Assembly: GCA_003260075.1 (NCBI GenBank)
Contig: QLIY01000118.1
Location: 1-64,000 of the forward strand
DNA length: 64,000 bases
Source: Phallusia mammillata
Lineage: Eukaryota > Chordata > Ascidiacea > Phlebobranchia > Ascidiidae
Direction: 5' to 3'
The translations under genes and the position numbers were made by a program. Below the pieces are notes generated by a model, which worked only from the letters and a program-made list of their open reading frames with translations, did no database searches and was not told where the DNA came from. This document shows, piece by piece, positions 1-10,703 of the stretch (position 1 is the first letter of the stretch; each line of letters starts with the position of its first letter).

Positions 1-103
1 TGTAAGATGGGTGAAAAGAACCCGTATTCTGACACACAAATGGACGTGGTCTGTCCGTATGCCTGCATCAAAATGGATTTTCATACTTCATTCACTTACA
101 CAG
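1..103 (+). pseudogene. Edge-truncated first exon of a Ly6-like secreted protein
   Basis: The reading frame entering at base 1 encodes the mature start of the same ten-cysteine protein found complete at 10704, beginning CKMGEKNPYSDTQ and ending at a phase-1 donor (aca g|gtatat). Bases 1-401 appear base-for-base identical to 10770-11170, then diverge in the middle of intron 1. No matching second or third exon follows before the next gene starts at 1733. It is therefore either a very recent truncated duplicate or an unmerged haplotype or assembly copy of the 10.7 kb gene. The signal-peptide part lies outside the window. Confidence 0.6.
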
Positions 104-401
104 GTATATTTTATGCTATATTTAAACCACAGTTATTTTAACTACAGACGGATGTCTCTTAATCGTTTAGTACTTTTAATTGAATGGTAAGTCCAAGGCC
201 AATTAATTGCATAAACAACTGATTGCAGCAAACGTATGTTTGTCAAAGCTGAATGTTATCGTGTTACTGTGTAGCTGCAGCAAGTTCAGCCATAATTCAC
301 CCACAATTGTACCCTCCATTGTTTAAGGCTCCATGGCGTTTTATTGTTACTTGGTGATTGTTTTAGTGGTTACTACTTAGTCAATTAATTTCAGCAAACA
401 T

Positions 402-1732
402 TTTAAAACGTTGCCAAATTGCTTCACAATTAGTTAACAATGCCTACGAATATTAAAATGATGCAGTGCCGTTTTGTGTAGTTTCGATAAGTTTTCAAAC
501 AAACTGAAATAATAATTTGTGAATCGTCATTTCAGTCAATATTATGCCGAACCATTTTCAAACAACTTTTTCGTAATTTTAGCACAGTGTCGCAATCAAC
601 GGCTGCTGCCAAACAAGTTTCGGTTTTACGTCAGGGATTTTTCCACTTCGTGCAGCTGCAGATAGCGACAGTAGCACATGATCCTTATAGCACGCACATG
701 ACCGATCATACAAAACTTGCCGATTTTGTTCAAGTCTTCGGCATTTTGCAAACGCATTACTTGCGATGACAAATAGCCAGTACGAAAAAGGATAAATTTG
801 TAGCGGTTTTGTAGATTTTTTAGGAGAGTTTTAACAAACTTTACGAAGTGTGTTTGTGCTGGCACATATTTACTGATTTTTGAAACAGGAATCTTGACAT
901 CACCTAATTGTAGACTCTTATGTGTAGTTTGCTTATTTGGCGAAAATAATATCCTGTTGTCAAAATAAAACAAGCAGGTCAATTTATAGATGCAAAAACA
1001 AGGGCCCGTTTGATGTTGTATGTAGTTCGAACGTTCTTTTTCACCACACAAACAATTAGCTATTAGACTGATCAGTTAGTTGCAAACAGTGCTTACACTG
1101 TTTCGATCTGTAAGCTCCACCGCTGGTGATCTTAAGATATTGCCTGCGTGGAAGAGTGTTTTTGATCAACTTATGCCAATTGTTACAACAATTTTACTTT
1201 GCGCGTCACAGTTTTTACCGCTACTGTGTGAAAATATTTCACATGTCAGTTGCTGCAAGCTAACCTGCTAAAGTTGTGTGAGCCTATAATTGGTCAACGA
1301 CCGGCGAGCCGAGATCTGTTTGCACGTGTTGTAAAAGAACTAGGCTGTCTCCTTGTGAGCATCTAGTGTACGGTCGTTTTCCTGTGACTGGGTATTTACA
1401 TGCCGTGGTAGATTTTGTGTAAAGAGATCTGCTTTGTTGACGTTGGTGCAATGCAAAGCAGTGTTAGGTAGATCCGGCTTTCGTGTTGAGCCGTTATTAC
1501 AAGGTTCTGTGCCTCGGGGAATAGATCAGATTGGCAGGGGTTTTGAGAATTATTTGCCAAAGGTAACATCGCCACCCGAGATCGCTAGACCCAATTTCGT
1601 GGGTGTCAGAATAATTCGCTAACACTACAAGCTAAATATTAACCTTTCAAGCTAATGGTTTAAATATCCATTTATTTCAACAGAAACTGTTTGGAAAAAG
1701 GCTGTTGACGTACATCAGTTCAAACACCAAAA
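402..1732. other. 5' flank of the first complete Ly6-like gene, with diverged promoter block
   Basis: There is no convincing gene here. The stretch holds a diverged copy of the 5' block shared by the cluster: a segment near 580-620 (cagtgtcgcaatcaacgg) recurs near 14068, and 1515-1610 (gggaatagatcagattggca) recurs near 8578 and 10492. It ends with a splice-acceptor-like site (atttcaacag, ending near 1682) about 50 bp before the start codon at 1733. ORFs on either strand here show no recognisable domain. Confidence 0.5.
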
Positions 1733-4700
1733 ATGAATCAAATTACCCTGATTGCACTTATTGCAATTTGCTTTTTGGCAACTGGCCAAGGTTACGAATG
1801 TAAGCAGGGGGATAAGAACCCGTATTCTGACACACAGATTAACGTGATTTGTCCGTATGCCTGCATCAAAATGGATTATCACACATCATTCATCTACGCA
1901 GGTATAATCGGCTTTTGTGCTATATTCAAACTACAATTTCTTTAAACTATACAGACGAATACCACTTAATCGTATAGTGCTTTCAACTCAATGGGAATCA
2001 TAATTTCAAGGCTTGTTCGTTTCCCAACTTTGGTTTATCAAATGTTTTGGATAGTTGCAAGAACAACTCATTTCAACAAAAGTACGTTGAGTTTAGTCGA
2101 AGCTACACACGTAGAGTATGTTAACCGAATGCAGGAACAACAAAATTTCTGCTAAGAGTGACTGAATCAGTTCAAACTCCAAAATGAATCACTGTCAAGT
2201 TTATAAAGCTCTTCTGGCAAATATTTTTATTCCGACCTTTTGACGTCCTGTACAGGTCACCTTCATTATGGTAAATAATACAGAATGCGCGTAGTACAGT
2301 GCACGATAAACAATGAAAACAAGAATTAAACGCAAGCACGTCACAACGCAACAAAAACACTGCGCGATAACGAATGATTGGGCCTCCAATCTTAGAGTAG
2401 GTGGTAGGTAATGTGTAGCTGCAGCACGTTTTTAGCCATGGTCCATACCCACAACCAACGTTATACGTAGCTATTTCCGACTCGGCGCTGTGTTTTTATT
2501 CACGACATCAACAGATCATAAGCAAGCACTAAATCAAATAACTTGCGACAAATTCATAATTTTATCAACATGGCCGTCAAAATTTGATCTTAATTTGGAT
2601 CTTTAAGTATGTTACTTCTGTTTAATAAAGTGACATACATTCGCCATAATTTTGACAATTTCGGTTAAAAGGCCTCGACTAGAACTAAAACAGGTGATCA
2701 CAAACAATATTGAATTAAATCAGTTGCGTTGAGTTTGTTTTGTTGGTAAAAAACCCATAGCAACACAATTGCACTAAACCAAGGTTTTTCAACCAGGCTT
2801 GTAGCTTATGTGGCTTGTAAGATACTATATTGATTTTGGGACGTCAATTTAATATTTATCTTGACAATCGATGTTAATGTTTTTTTACAGTAGAAATTGA
2901 ATTGCAAGTTACAGTTTCCACTAGGTTGTTTGCCATAAATATAATCAAGTTTTTTCATTGTGCTCTTCCTTATTCCCGTTAGGACCACAGATTCAGTGTA
3001 TTACAAGGACTAATAAATTTTTGACTGGGGTGTATAATTTTTGAGAAAACGGGGGGGGGGTTTTTTTACAGTGGAAATTGAATTACAAGTTACAGTTTCC
3101 ACTAGGTTGTTTGCCATAAAAGTAATCAAGCTTTTTCATTGTGCTCTTCCTTATTCCTGTTAGGACCACAGATTCAGTGTATCACACAAGGACTAATAAA
3201 TTTTTGACTGGGGTGTATAATTTTTGAGAAAACGTTAAAATTGTGCACTAATTTAAAAAAAAAACGGTTGAAAAGCAAAAATTTTAAATTTTTAGCAGTA
3301 AACAATATTGTTTTGGCAATTATAATGTCTTTTAAACAATGATAGCATATGTTACTTTCAGGAATTCGCATCAGCTACAACGCATCGTCTGGCGGTTGTG
3401 CTGATAAAACCACGTGTGCTGATCCCAATCAGAGATGTGTCTATCTTGAGAAAACCAAGTTCATACCGATAGGAGGCCGCAAAGTTCCAGTTGCATTCAC
3501 GTACGTTAACAGTATATCATTGATTTGGCATTTAAAATGAATGCAGTGGATTTAAATTGCCTTGAGTCATTTGTACAACAGCTTTGATTGGATTTCTGTG
3601 ATTATATATACAACAAGGATAATCTACCACCATCATACCTCACGGCAGTCTCACATTTAGCTAAAATTCGACTGGTGGCGCAAAAGGGGGGGGGGAGCAT
3701 TTAAAATGAATGCAGTGGATTTCAATTGCCTTGAGTCATTTGCACAACCGCTTTGATTGGATTTCTGTGATTAGCATATACAACAAGGAAAATCTACCAA
3801 TATCATACCTCACGGCAGCCTCACATTTAGCTAAAATTAGATGGGTGGCGCAAAGAACACTAACGCCCATTTTAAACGAGATATCTCCAGACATGCTGAC
3901 GGTTAGAGCTAGTAGGTTTTATCATTCGACGAACAATAAAACTAACTTTAAAAACTTTGTGCCTAAAATTTTTAACAACTCACTTCCCAACTCTATGACT
4001 TTTTAGCTGCTAAATAAATAATTTAGCTCTATGCTATCGAAGCTTAATTAAATGTGAGCCATACATGAGGTATGGTGTTAGAGCCTCTACCATCGAACAA
4101 CCTAATGAGGACTGTAGTAGGCTAAATCAAGTGTTTGTTTATTCACAGAAACGTGTTTCACCTAATGTCGCCAGTTTGGGGCTTTTGTAGTGCTAATTTG
4201 GGTCAATTTTTGGAATAAAGACAGTCTTTCGGTATATTTATCTGTTACTGGACACATGCACCAGTTGTCAAATGCGACACGAAAAGATAACAAAAAATAT
4301 TTTTTCTGTTTGTTGCATGCTAATTTCAATGTATATAACACAACCTCGACCATAAGCGACCAAAAATATACCGTGTTAGACCCAGAAAGTCTTAGTTTAT
4401 GGGTGAGCAAGCATTCAGTGGGCGAGATGATGTTTCATGGCATGTCAAGCCATTTGCTAATATTAAAGTATAAATTGATATCATTTAAACTGTACCGTTG
4501 CTTATTTTCGGTATTGTCAAACAAAAACAGCCTATAAGCACGAAATCGTCTACTTGCTGATTAGTTACAAGCTGTGGTGGGATTCAAATTTTTGTCAGGC
4601 GGTTCTATTTAAAAAGTCTTATTTTTCATCCGGTTTTGTTACAAAAAGTCATATACAGTAATCAGTAATGCTAACCGGTTTGCTGATCTCATAAAATTTC

Positions 4701-4923
4701 GTGAGACGGTACCCATATAAGCGGTGCTAACCGTCTGAATCCCGCCACTGGATGCAAGTCACATTTTAATGTTTAATTATAATACCGTTGTTTGTTTAAC
4801 AGAGACTGTCACAGTGAGTGTTGCTTCAGTGACCTCTGCAACAAACCTGGACCACTGGATCAGAATACCGAACCGATAGGAAGTCTGACCAAGCAAGCCA
4901 AAAATTTTGAGGAGATTCGTTAG
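1733..4923 (+). CDS. Ly6/uPAR-like secreted ten-cysteine protein, copy 1
   Basis: There are three exons: 1733-1901, 3362-3500 and 4803-4923, with GT-AG introns in phases 1 and 2, giving 142 aa. Residues 1-20 form a hydrophobic signal peptide ending ATGQG. The mature part has cysteines at about 23, 40, 44, 69, 75, 82, 105, 109, 110 and 115. The end DCHSECCFSDLCN fits the CCxxDxCN signature that closes LU/three-finger domains. No transmembrane or GPI tail follows, only a polar C-terminus, so a soluble secreted protein is inferred. The start is chosen as the first ATG after an acceptor-like site (tttcaacag) 50 bp upstream. An AATAAA lies about 110 bp after the stop. Introns 1 and 2 each contain a duplicated segment around a G10 run. 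The fold assignment comes from the cysteine pattern alone; ligand and role are unknown. Confidence 0.78.
2880..3233. repeat. Near-identical direct duplicate around a G10 run (join 1)
   Basis: Bases 2880-3050 and 3061-3233 are two copies of one segment with a few substitutions and small indels, separated by exactly ten G (3051-3060). It sits in intron 1 of the first Ly6-like gene. The pattern recurs at eight other places in the window and is best explained as two overlapping contig or haplotype ends joined by a fixed spacer rather than a natural repeat. Confidence 0.75.
3528..3854. repeat. Near-identical direct duplicate around a G10 run (join 2)
   Basis: Bases 3528-3685 and 3697-3854 are two diverged copies (for example ttaaattgcc against ttcaattgcc) on either side of ten G at 3686-3695, in intron 2 of the first Ly6-like gene. 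The structure matches join 1. Confidence 0.72.
4572..4750. mobile_element. Old hAT-like MITE, copy a
   Basis: The segment starts CTGTGGTGGGATTC and ends GAATCCCGCCACTG, imperfect terminal inverted repeats of the CAGTGGYGGGATTC type. Flanking 8-mers gttacaag and gatgcaag match at 6 of 8 positions, consistent with an old target duplication. The same insertion is present in the paralogous block at 7012-7180, so it predates that duplication. Another member is at 32910-33089. Confidence 0.55.
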
Positions 4924-5099
4924 ATTTAGATGATGATTTCATGTTGAAGTCAACTATATAATTATACATGGATCTGAATTTAATTATATTGTCTTGCATC
5001 ATTCATTTGCAGTAACTGACAAATTGTGTAAATAAAACTATCATTGTTTCATCGCATGCAAACAGCTTAAATAAACGTACAACTGACTTGGGTGTTATA

Positions 5100-5745
5100 T
5101 GTGTAATTTTGGCTAAATTTATAAGATAAGTATAATGGGGGTATTAATTACTGCCATACCAAATTATTTCAGGGACAACATAGCAACCCATGCAGGCTTA
5201 TTGTGGGTTTGACACCGCAGAAAATTGCCCCCAAACATTGCCATGCGACGAAAAATGTGCTAAACATTTTGGTCTACAAAATCCCACGATATTAGCTCTT
5301 TCCGGTCTAGCAAACTAATATTTTAAGGTTTTATTTCAGCTATTAACAAAAAATGTCTGCATAAATAAAACCTTTTTATAAATTTGAGTATTTACTTTAT
5401 CCACTACCAATTCGTATTTGTCCAAAGATCATTGCTCCTTAATTGAAATGAGAAGTCCGATGTTCAAAAGAAGTCCGATGTTTTGAATTATTCGGAACTT
5501 CTTTGTGTATTTAAACTAAATTCTGACTTCCTGTCTATCATAAACCAGCATTAAAATATTTTATGGTTTCGATAACATACCACTTCATATCACAGTTGTA
5601 CAAATTAGATGTTCCATGTTTAATAACTTATACTCAAAACTATTGTTTAAAGTCAGTGGTTGAGTTGTATTTCGCTTGTTAACAGAAAACACATGATTGC
5701 ACTAACAACAATCTCAAACCTAATCAGGACCGGTGGCTCGCGACC
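5100..5745. other. 3' flank and intergenic sequence
   Basis: No gene is visible. Bases up to about 5290 belong to the duplicated 3' flank of the cluster (shared with 7510-7621 and 12590-12725, including a 'gacaccgcagaaaa' segment). A fragment with hAT-like wording (ggaccggtggctcgcgacc) runs up to the single N at 5746, where the sequence switches abruptly into the middle of a duplicated gene block. Confidence 0.4.
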
Positions 5746-5963
5746 NTTTATATCTCCGGACATGCTGACGGTTAGGGCTTGTAGGGTTGCTTGAGGTATT
5801 ATCATTCGACGAACAATAAAACTAACTTTAAAAACCTAGTGCCTAAAATTTTTAAAAACTCACTTCCCAACTCTATGACTTTTTAGCTACTAAATAAATG
5901 ATTTAGCTCTATGCTATTGAAGTTTAATTAAATGTGAGCCATACGTGATTTATGGTATTAGAA

Positions 5964-6502
5964 CAGGGGCGGGCAACTTCTCCAGTCGGCGGGCCTGATA
6001 TGGGAAAATGAAGTACTTGGCGGGCCGGATTCCTGAATCGATACATTAATCGCGTATTTATCCAGTGATTTAAAACGGATTTTTGACCACCTAAACCAAA
6101 TACATTCAAGAACATCACAAATACAATACAGTCCAATCAATCTAACTGATATAACATAAAATTATTCACCACAGCAAATTTAATGCGTACACCACAGACT
6201 TAGATACTGCTGAAACACTAACTATAGGCTACACGTGTGGAAACAAAGGAAACCCTGCAAGCAGGCCACACACATGGTTGGCAGTTATGTCGTAACAATG
6301 GACCTATGGTGCAATGGTAATAACGACGGGAAAGTTCTTTACTATTGCGGAGCGTTACTGTCCGTTACAACTATAATTTGACGCAGTAGGGAAGTAGTGG
6401 GGGATTGCGGCAGACTGTGGCCGCGGGCCACATTATCGTGTAAGACCTGAAACTGTCTGCGGGCCGCTCAAAATCCCTCGGGCCGTATGTTGCCCGCCCC
6501 TG
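5964..6502. mobile_element. Non-autonomous hAT-type element with perfect 8-bp target duplication
   Basis: The element is 539 bp with terminal inverted repeats CAGGGGCGGGCAAC / GTTGCCCGCCCCTG. It is flanked on both sides by tattagaa (5956-5963 and 6503-6510), the 8-bp target site duplication expected for hAT transposases. The paralogous uninterrupted site is visible near 4076-4090 (gtgttagagcc), which confirms the insertion. It has no coding capacity, so it would need a transposase supplied in trans. Confidence 0.9.
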
Positions 6503-7011
6503 TATTAGAACCTCTACCATCGAACAACTGAATGAGGACTATAGTTGACACGAGGACTATAGTAAATCAATTACGGTGTTTGTCTATTCACAGCAACGTG
6601 TTTCACCTAATGTGGCCAGTTTGGCGCTTTTGTGATGCTAGTTTGGGTAAATTTTTGGAATAAAAACAGTATTTCGGCATATTTAACTTTTATTGGACAC
6701 ATGCACAAATTGTCAAATGCGACACGAAAAGATAACAAAAAATATATTTACTGTTTGCTGCATCCTAATTTTAATGTATGTAACACAACGTCGGCCAAAT
6801 AAGCGACCAAAAAAATATAACGTGTTATACCCAGAAAGTCTTAGTTTATGGGTGAACAAGCATTCAGTGGGCGAGATGATGCTTTATGGCACGTCAAGCC
6901 ATTTGTTAATATTAAAGTATGTATTGATATCATTTAAACTAAACTTAACAAAAACAAAAAACAAAAACAGCCTACAAGCACGAAATTGTCTGCTTGCTGA
7001 TTAGTTACAAG

Positions 7012-7180
7012 CAGTGGTGAAATTCAAATTTTTGTCAGGCGGTTCTATTACAAAAGTCATATTTTTCAGCCGGTTTTGTTACAAAAAGTAATCAGTAATG
7101 CTATCCGGTTTGCTGATCCCATAAAATTTCGTGAGACGGTACCCATATAAGCGGTGCTAACCGTCTGAATCCCGCCACTG
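7012..7180. mobile_element. Old hAT-like MITE, copy b
   Basis: This is the duplicate of the element at 4572-4750, beginning CAGTGGTG and ending CCCGCCACTG, at the equivalent position upstream of the orphan exon 3. It was evidently carried along in the block duplication. Confidence 0.5.
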
Positions 7181-7232
7181 GATGCAAGTCACATTTTAAT
7201 GTTTAATTATAATACCGTTGTTTGTTTAACAG

Positions 7233-7353
7233 AGACTGTCACAGTGAGTGTTGCTTCAGTGACCTCTGCAACAAACCTGGACCACTGGATCAGAATACCG
7301 AACCGATAGGAAGTCTGATCAAGCAAGCCAAAATTTTTGAGGAGATTCTTTAG
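7233..7353 (+). pseudogene. Orphan third exon of a Ly6-like gene
   Basis: After an intact acceptor (gtttaacag) the frame encodes the DCHSECCFSDLCNKP end and a polar tail nearly identical to exon 3 of the first copy, closing with a stop at 7351-7353. No exon 1 or 2 of its own lies between 4923 and this point. It could be a dead fragment, an alternative terminal exon for the gene at 1733, or an assembly duplicate. An aataaac-type 3' end follows as in the other copies. Confidence 0.65.
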
Positions 7354-7621
7354 ATGATGATTTCATGTGAAAGTCAACTATACAATTATAGATGGATCTG
7401 AATTTGATTATATTGTCGTGAATCCTTCATTTGCAGTAGTTATCACATCGTGTAAATAATTCTAAATTGTTTCATCACATGTAAACAGCTTAAATAAACG
7501 TACAACTGACTTGGGTGTTATGTGTGTAATTTTGGCTAAATTTACAAAATAAGTATAGTGGGGGTATTAACTACTGCCATCAGGAATAACATAGCACCCC
7601 ATGCAGGCTTATTGTGGGTTT

Positions 7622-8661
7622 GGTTGTCGGAAGTGCTTTTGATTAACAATAAAAAAGTAATAACTATTTTTTTTTATTTTCGATCCTTCCTTTTGCTCAA
7701 AGTCAAGACTTAGCTATTGTGACATTTTTATAGATGAGAGTCCATATCGACTCAAAACGACCTGCTGCCAATACTGAACCTTTTTAATTAAACATTTCTG
7801 GCTATAACACTACCATCGCAGACATATATATTTTTAATAAATATATGTCTGCGATGGTATTAATGCAATGGCGTGTCACAATTATAGTAAACGTTTTGTC
7901 AGACTATTAGCAAAAACAGATTTCTCAGATTTGCAGACAGTGTCGCAAACAACGATTGATGCCAACCGACGAAAAGATTCCAGTTTTGCACACGAACCGC
8001 GCGGCGACAAAAATGAAACCGCAAAAAACGGTCGCTGGTATAAAACCACAGGTTCAGTTCAAGTCTTTAGCAGTTGGGCGGTGGTCAACTGTATAAAAGT
8101 TAACTAAGGTTTCTATTATTACCAGATTCCTAAACACCTTAGTTTTTGAGCTACTTGCGTTTGCAGGCACAACTTTGGACGTTTAAACTCAAATTAACTT
8201 AATTCGAAGATACAATTATTTTTCTGAAAAGCGCCTCTGGTGTTAATTCAAGTACTTTCTTATCTGTCGTTAAAACTTTTTTGAAAGTAAGCTATTTCAT
8301 GGTTGCAAGTTGATACCAATTTACTTTGTGTAGAGTGCAATTTTTTGCTAAATCCGAAAGCTGCCTAAAAATTTGTTTTTCCAACAGCGGGTTGTGCCAA
8401 GGTTTTGCGGAATCTTTCCTCGATTTTGTGTAGCTGTTGTTCCGTAGCCCCAGGGCATCTATGGTGCACGGTCGTTTTCCTATGACTTGGTTTTCACATG
8501 CCGTGGTAGTTTTTGTGTAAAGTGACCTGGTGTGTAAAACTTGGCCCAACGTTTACAGAATTGAAAAGAAAGTTTCGGGGAATAGATCAGATTGGCAGGG
8601 GTTTTGAGACTTATTTGGCAAAGGCAATATCGCCACCTGAGATCGTTTGACCCACTTTCGG
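7622..8661 (+). repeat. Orphan copy (A) of the cluster 5' block
   Basis: About 1.04 kb nearly identical to 9527-10575, the immediate upstream region of the gene at 10704. It includes the hairpin at 7811-7859, the segment 'cagtgtcgcaaacaacg' and 'ggaatagatcagattggcag'. It stops after 'cccactttcgg' without the first exon that follows in the other copy, so it is a promoter-region duplicate without a gene, or a haplotype copy. Confidence 0.65.
7811..7859. repeat. Near-perfect palindromic hairpin, copy 1
   Basis: A left arm TACCATCGCAGACATATAT and its reverse complement flank a short AT-rich loop, giving a stem of about 19-20 bp. The same hairpin lies at 9721-9771 at the same place in the duplicated 5' block. 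In the block before the 17.6 kb gene only the right arm remains (about 16861-16882). Confidence 0.75.
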
Positions 8662-9526
8662 TTCTCAAAAGAAGAAGAACAAGACCAAATTGCTCGATTT
8701 GTAGTTCAAGATGTTGGTAAATTTTTGCGTAAATCACACTTTACCACTGTTCGATATTTATTTTGTTCACTTTTCAAAAGCGGTTTCCTTATACGAGATT
8801 CGTGCAACCAACCATATTTAAAAAAACTGCTTAATTTGCTTGATTTTTTTCCTTCAACCCGGTTTATTATTGGTACTTTATTACAAAAAAAATATATATG
8901 TTTAAACTTGGTGTGGTATTGGTAACTTACTACATCAAAACAAATTACGTGCACCAATCATTTGTAATTTTCATTTGTGAATAAAAAAGGTCGGTATGGT
9001 AAATAATACACGCCTTACAAACGCTTTTCTAAAATTTGTTTGACTTTCAATACTATAGTTTTTTTGGAAATTCGCATTCTTCTAGCAAAAAAAAAGCATG
9101 TGGCCAAAAGATATCTGAGTGAAAAGGAAAAGCGTTGAATGTTAACCACTCAGCCATTTTGAAAATCTGTTATAGTTAAATGACTCACGTATATCTCCAA
9201 ACCAATCTACTATAGTTTAATTTTAAAGCTTGCAAAGTGGTCCTTCCTTTAAGTGCGTCAAATAAATGGGTACAAAATGTAAATTACTGTTTGTTTTTGT
9301 GCTATGTTTGTACCTTTAATCTGTATTTTGTACGTTTATTTTACTTTCGGTTATTCTTTTATGCCGAATATAACCAAAGAAAAAGCAACTTGCTATCTTA
9401 TGCTTATGCCATGATTAGTAATACTTTTTTGTTTTTGTTTTGAGTTGGTTCCAACTTTATGTTTCATTGCACTTACTTTCACAAACCCGCCCGTCTGCAT
9501 CACGTGACAGATTCGGACGCGCTGAT
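8662..9526. other. Intergenic stretch without recognised features
   Basis: AT-rich unique sequence between the two copies of the 5' block. Several short ORFs occur on both strands but none has a recognisable domain, splice context or conserved counterpart elsewhere in the window. Confidence 0.4.
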
Positions 9527-10575
9527 TGGTTGTCGGAAGTGCTTTTGATTAACAATAAAAAAGTAATAACTTATTTTTTTATTTTCGATCCTTCCTTTTG
9601 CTCAAAGTCAAACTTTGACTTAGCTATTGTGACATTTTTATAGATGAGAGTCCATATCGACTCAAAACGACCTGCTGCCAGTACTGAACCTTTTTAATTA
9701 AACATTTCTGGCAATAACACTACCATCGCAGACATATATATTTTTAATAAATATATATGTCTGCGATGGTATTAATGCAATGGTGTGTCACAATTATAGT
9801 AAACGTTTTGTCAGACTATTAGCAAAAACAGATTTCTCAGATTTGCAGACAGTGTCGCAAACAACCATTGATGCCAACCGACGAAAAGATTCCAGTTTTG
9901 CACACGAACCTCGCGGCGACAAAAATGCAAAAGAAACCGCAAAAAAACGGTAGCTGGTATAAAACCACAGGTTCAGTTCAAGTCTTTAGCAGTTGCGCAG
10001 TGGTCAACTGTATAAAAGTTAACTAAGGTTTCTATTATTACCAGATTCATAAACACCTTAGTTTTTGAGCTACTTGCGTTTGCAGGCACAAGGACGTTTA
10101 AACTCAAATTAACTTAATTCGAAGATACAATTATTTTTCTGAAAAGCGCCTCTGGTGTTAATTCAAGTACTTTCTTATCTGTCGTTAAAACTTTTTTGAA
10201 AGTAAGCTATTTCATGGTTGCAAGTTGATACCAATTTACTTTGTGTAGAGTGCAATTTTTTGCTAAATCCGAAAGCTGCCTAAAAATTTGTTTTTCCAAC
10301 AGCGGGTTGTGCCAAGGTTTTGCGGAATCTTTTCTCGATTTTGAGTAGCTATTGTTCCGTAGCCCCAGGGCATCTATGGTGTACGGTCGTTTTCCTATGA
10401 CTGGTTTTCACATGCCGTGGTAGTTTTTGTGTAAAGAGACCTGGTGTGTAAAACTTGGCCCAACGTTAGCAGAATTGAGAAGAAAGTTTCGGGGAATAGA
10501 TCAGATTGGCAGGGGTTTTGAGACTTATTTGACAAAGGCAATATTACCATCCGAGATCATTAGACCCACTTTCGG
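9527..10575 (+). promoter_or_regulatory. 5' block (copy B) of Ly6-like copy 2
   Basis: This block lies directly upstream of the complete gene at 10704 and is repeated at 7622-8661, with diverged parts at 1320-1640 and 16560-17480. Its conservation before several copies suggests it holds the shared promoter and 5' untranslated region. An acceptor-like site (tttttaaacag) lies about 45 bp before the start codon. The promoter role is inferred from position only. Confidence 0.45.
9721..9771. repeat. Near-perfect palindromic hairpin, copy 2
   Basis: Same inverted repeat as at 7811-7859: arms TACCATCGCAGACATATAT and ATATATGTCTGCGATGGTA around an AT loop, here upstream of a complete gene. Confidence 0.75.
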
Positions 10576-10703
10576 GGCTGTCAGAACAATTTGCAACACT
10601 ACAGACTTTACCTTTCAAGGAAATGGTTTAAATAATTCAATTAAATTTTTAAACAGAAACTTTTTGGAAAGAGGCTTTTGACGTATCAGTTCAAACACTA
10701 AAA

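Larger units (their letters stand above)
5749..7621 (+). repeat. Partial duplicate of the 3' half of Ly6-like copy 1
   Basis: This block parallels 3881-5211: intron 2, exon 3 and 3' flank of the first Ly6-like gene, with scattered substitutions plus one inserted element (5964-6502). It begins abruptly next to the N at 5746, with no exon 1 or 2, and ends at about 7621 where sequence switches to a copy of the 5' block. It may be a real partial tandem duplication or an unmerged haplotype. Confidence 0.65.

Noticed and set aside
626..1051. Minus-strand ORF of 141 codons
   Set aside because: It lies in the diverged 5' block of the Ly6-like cluster, has no recognisable domain and no counterpart frame in the other block copies.
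3710..4006. Plus-strand ORF of 98 codons, at first suspected to be a transposon remnant
   Set aside because: It lies in intron 2 of Ly6-like copy 1, adjoins a duplicated join, and shows no reverse transcriptase or transposase motif.
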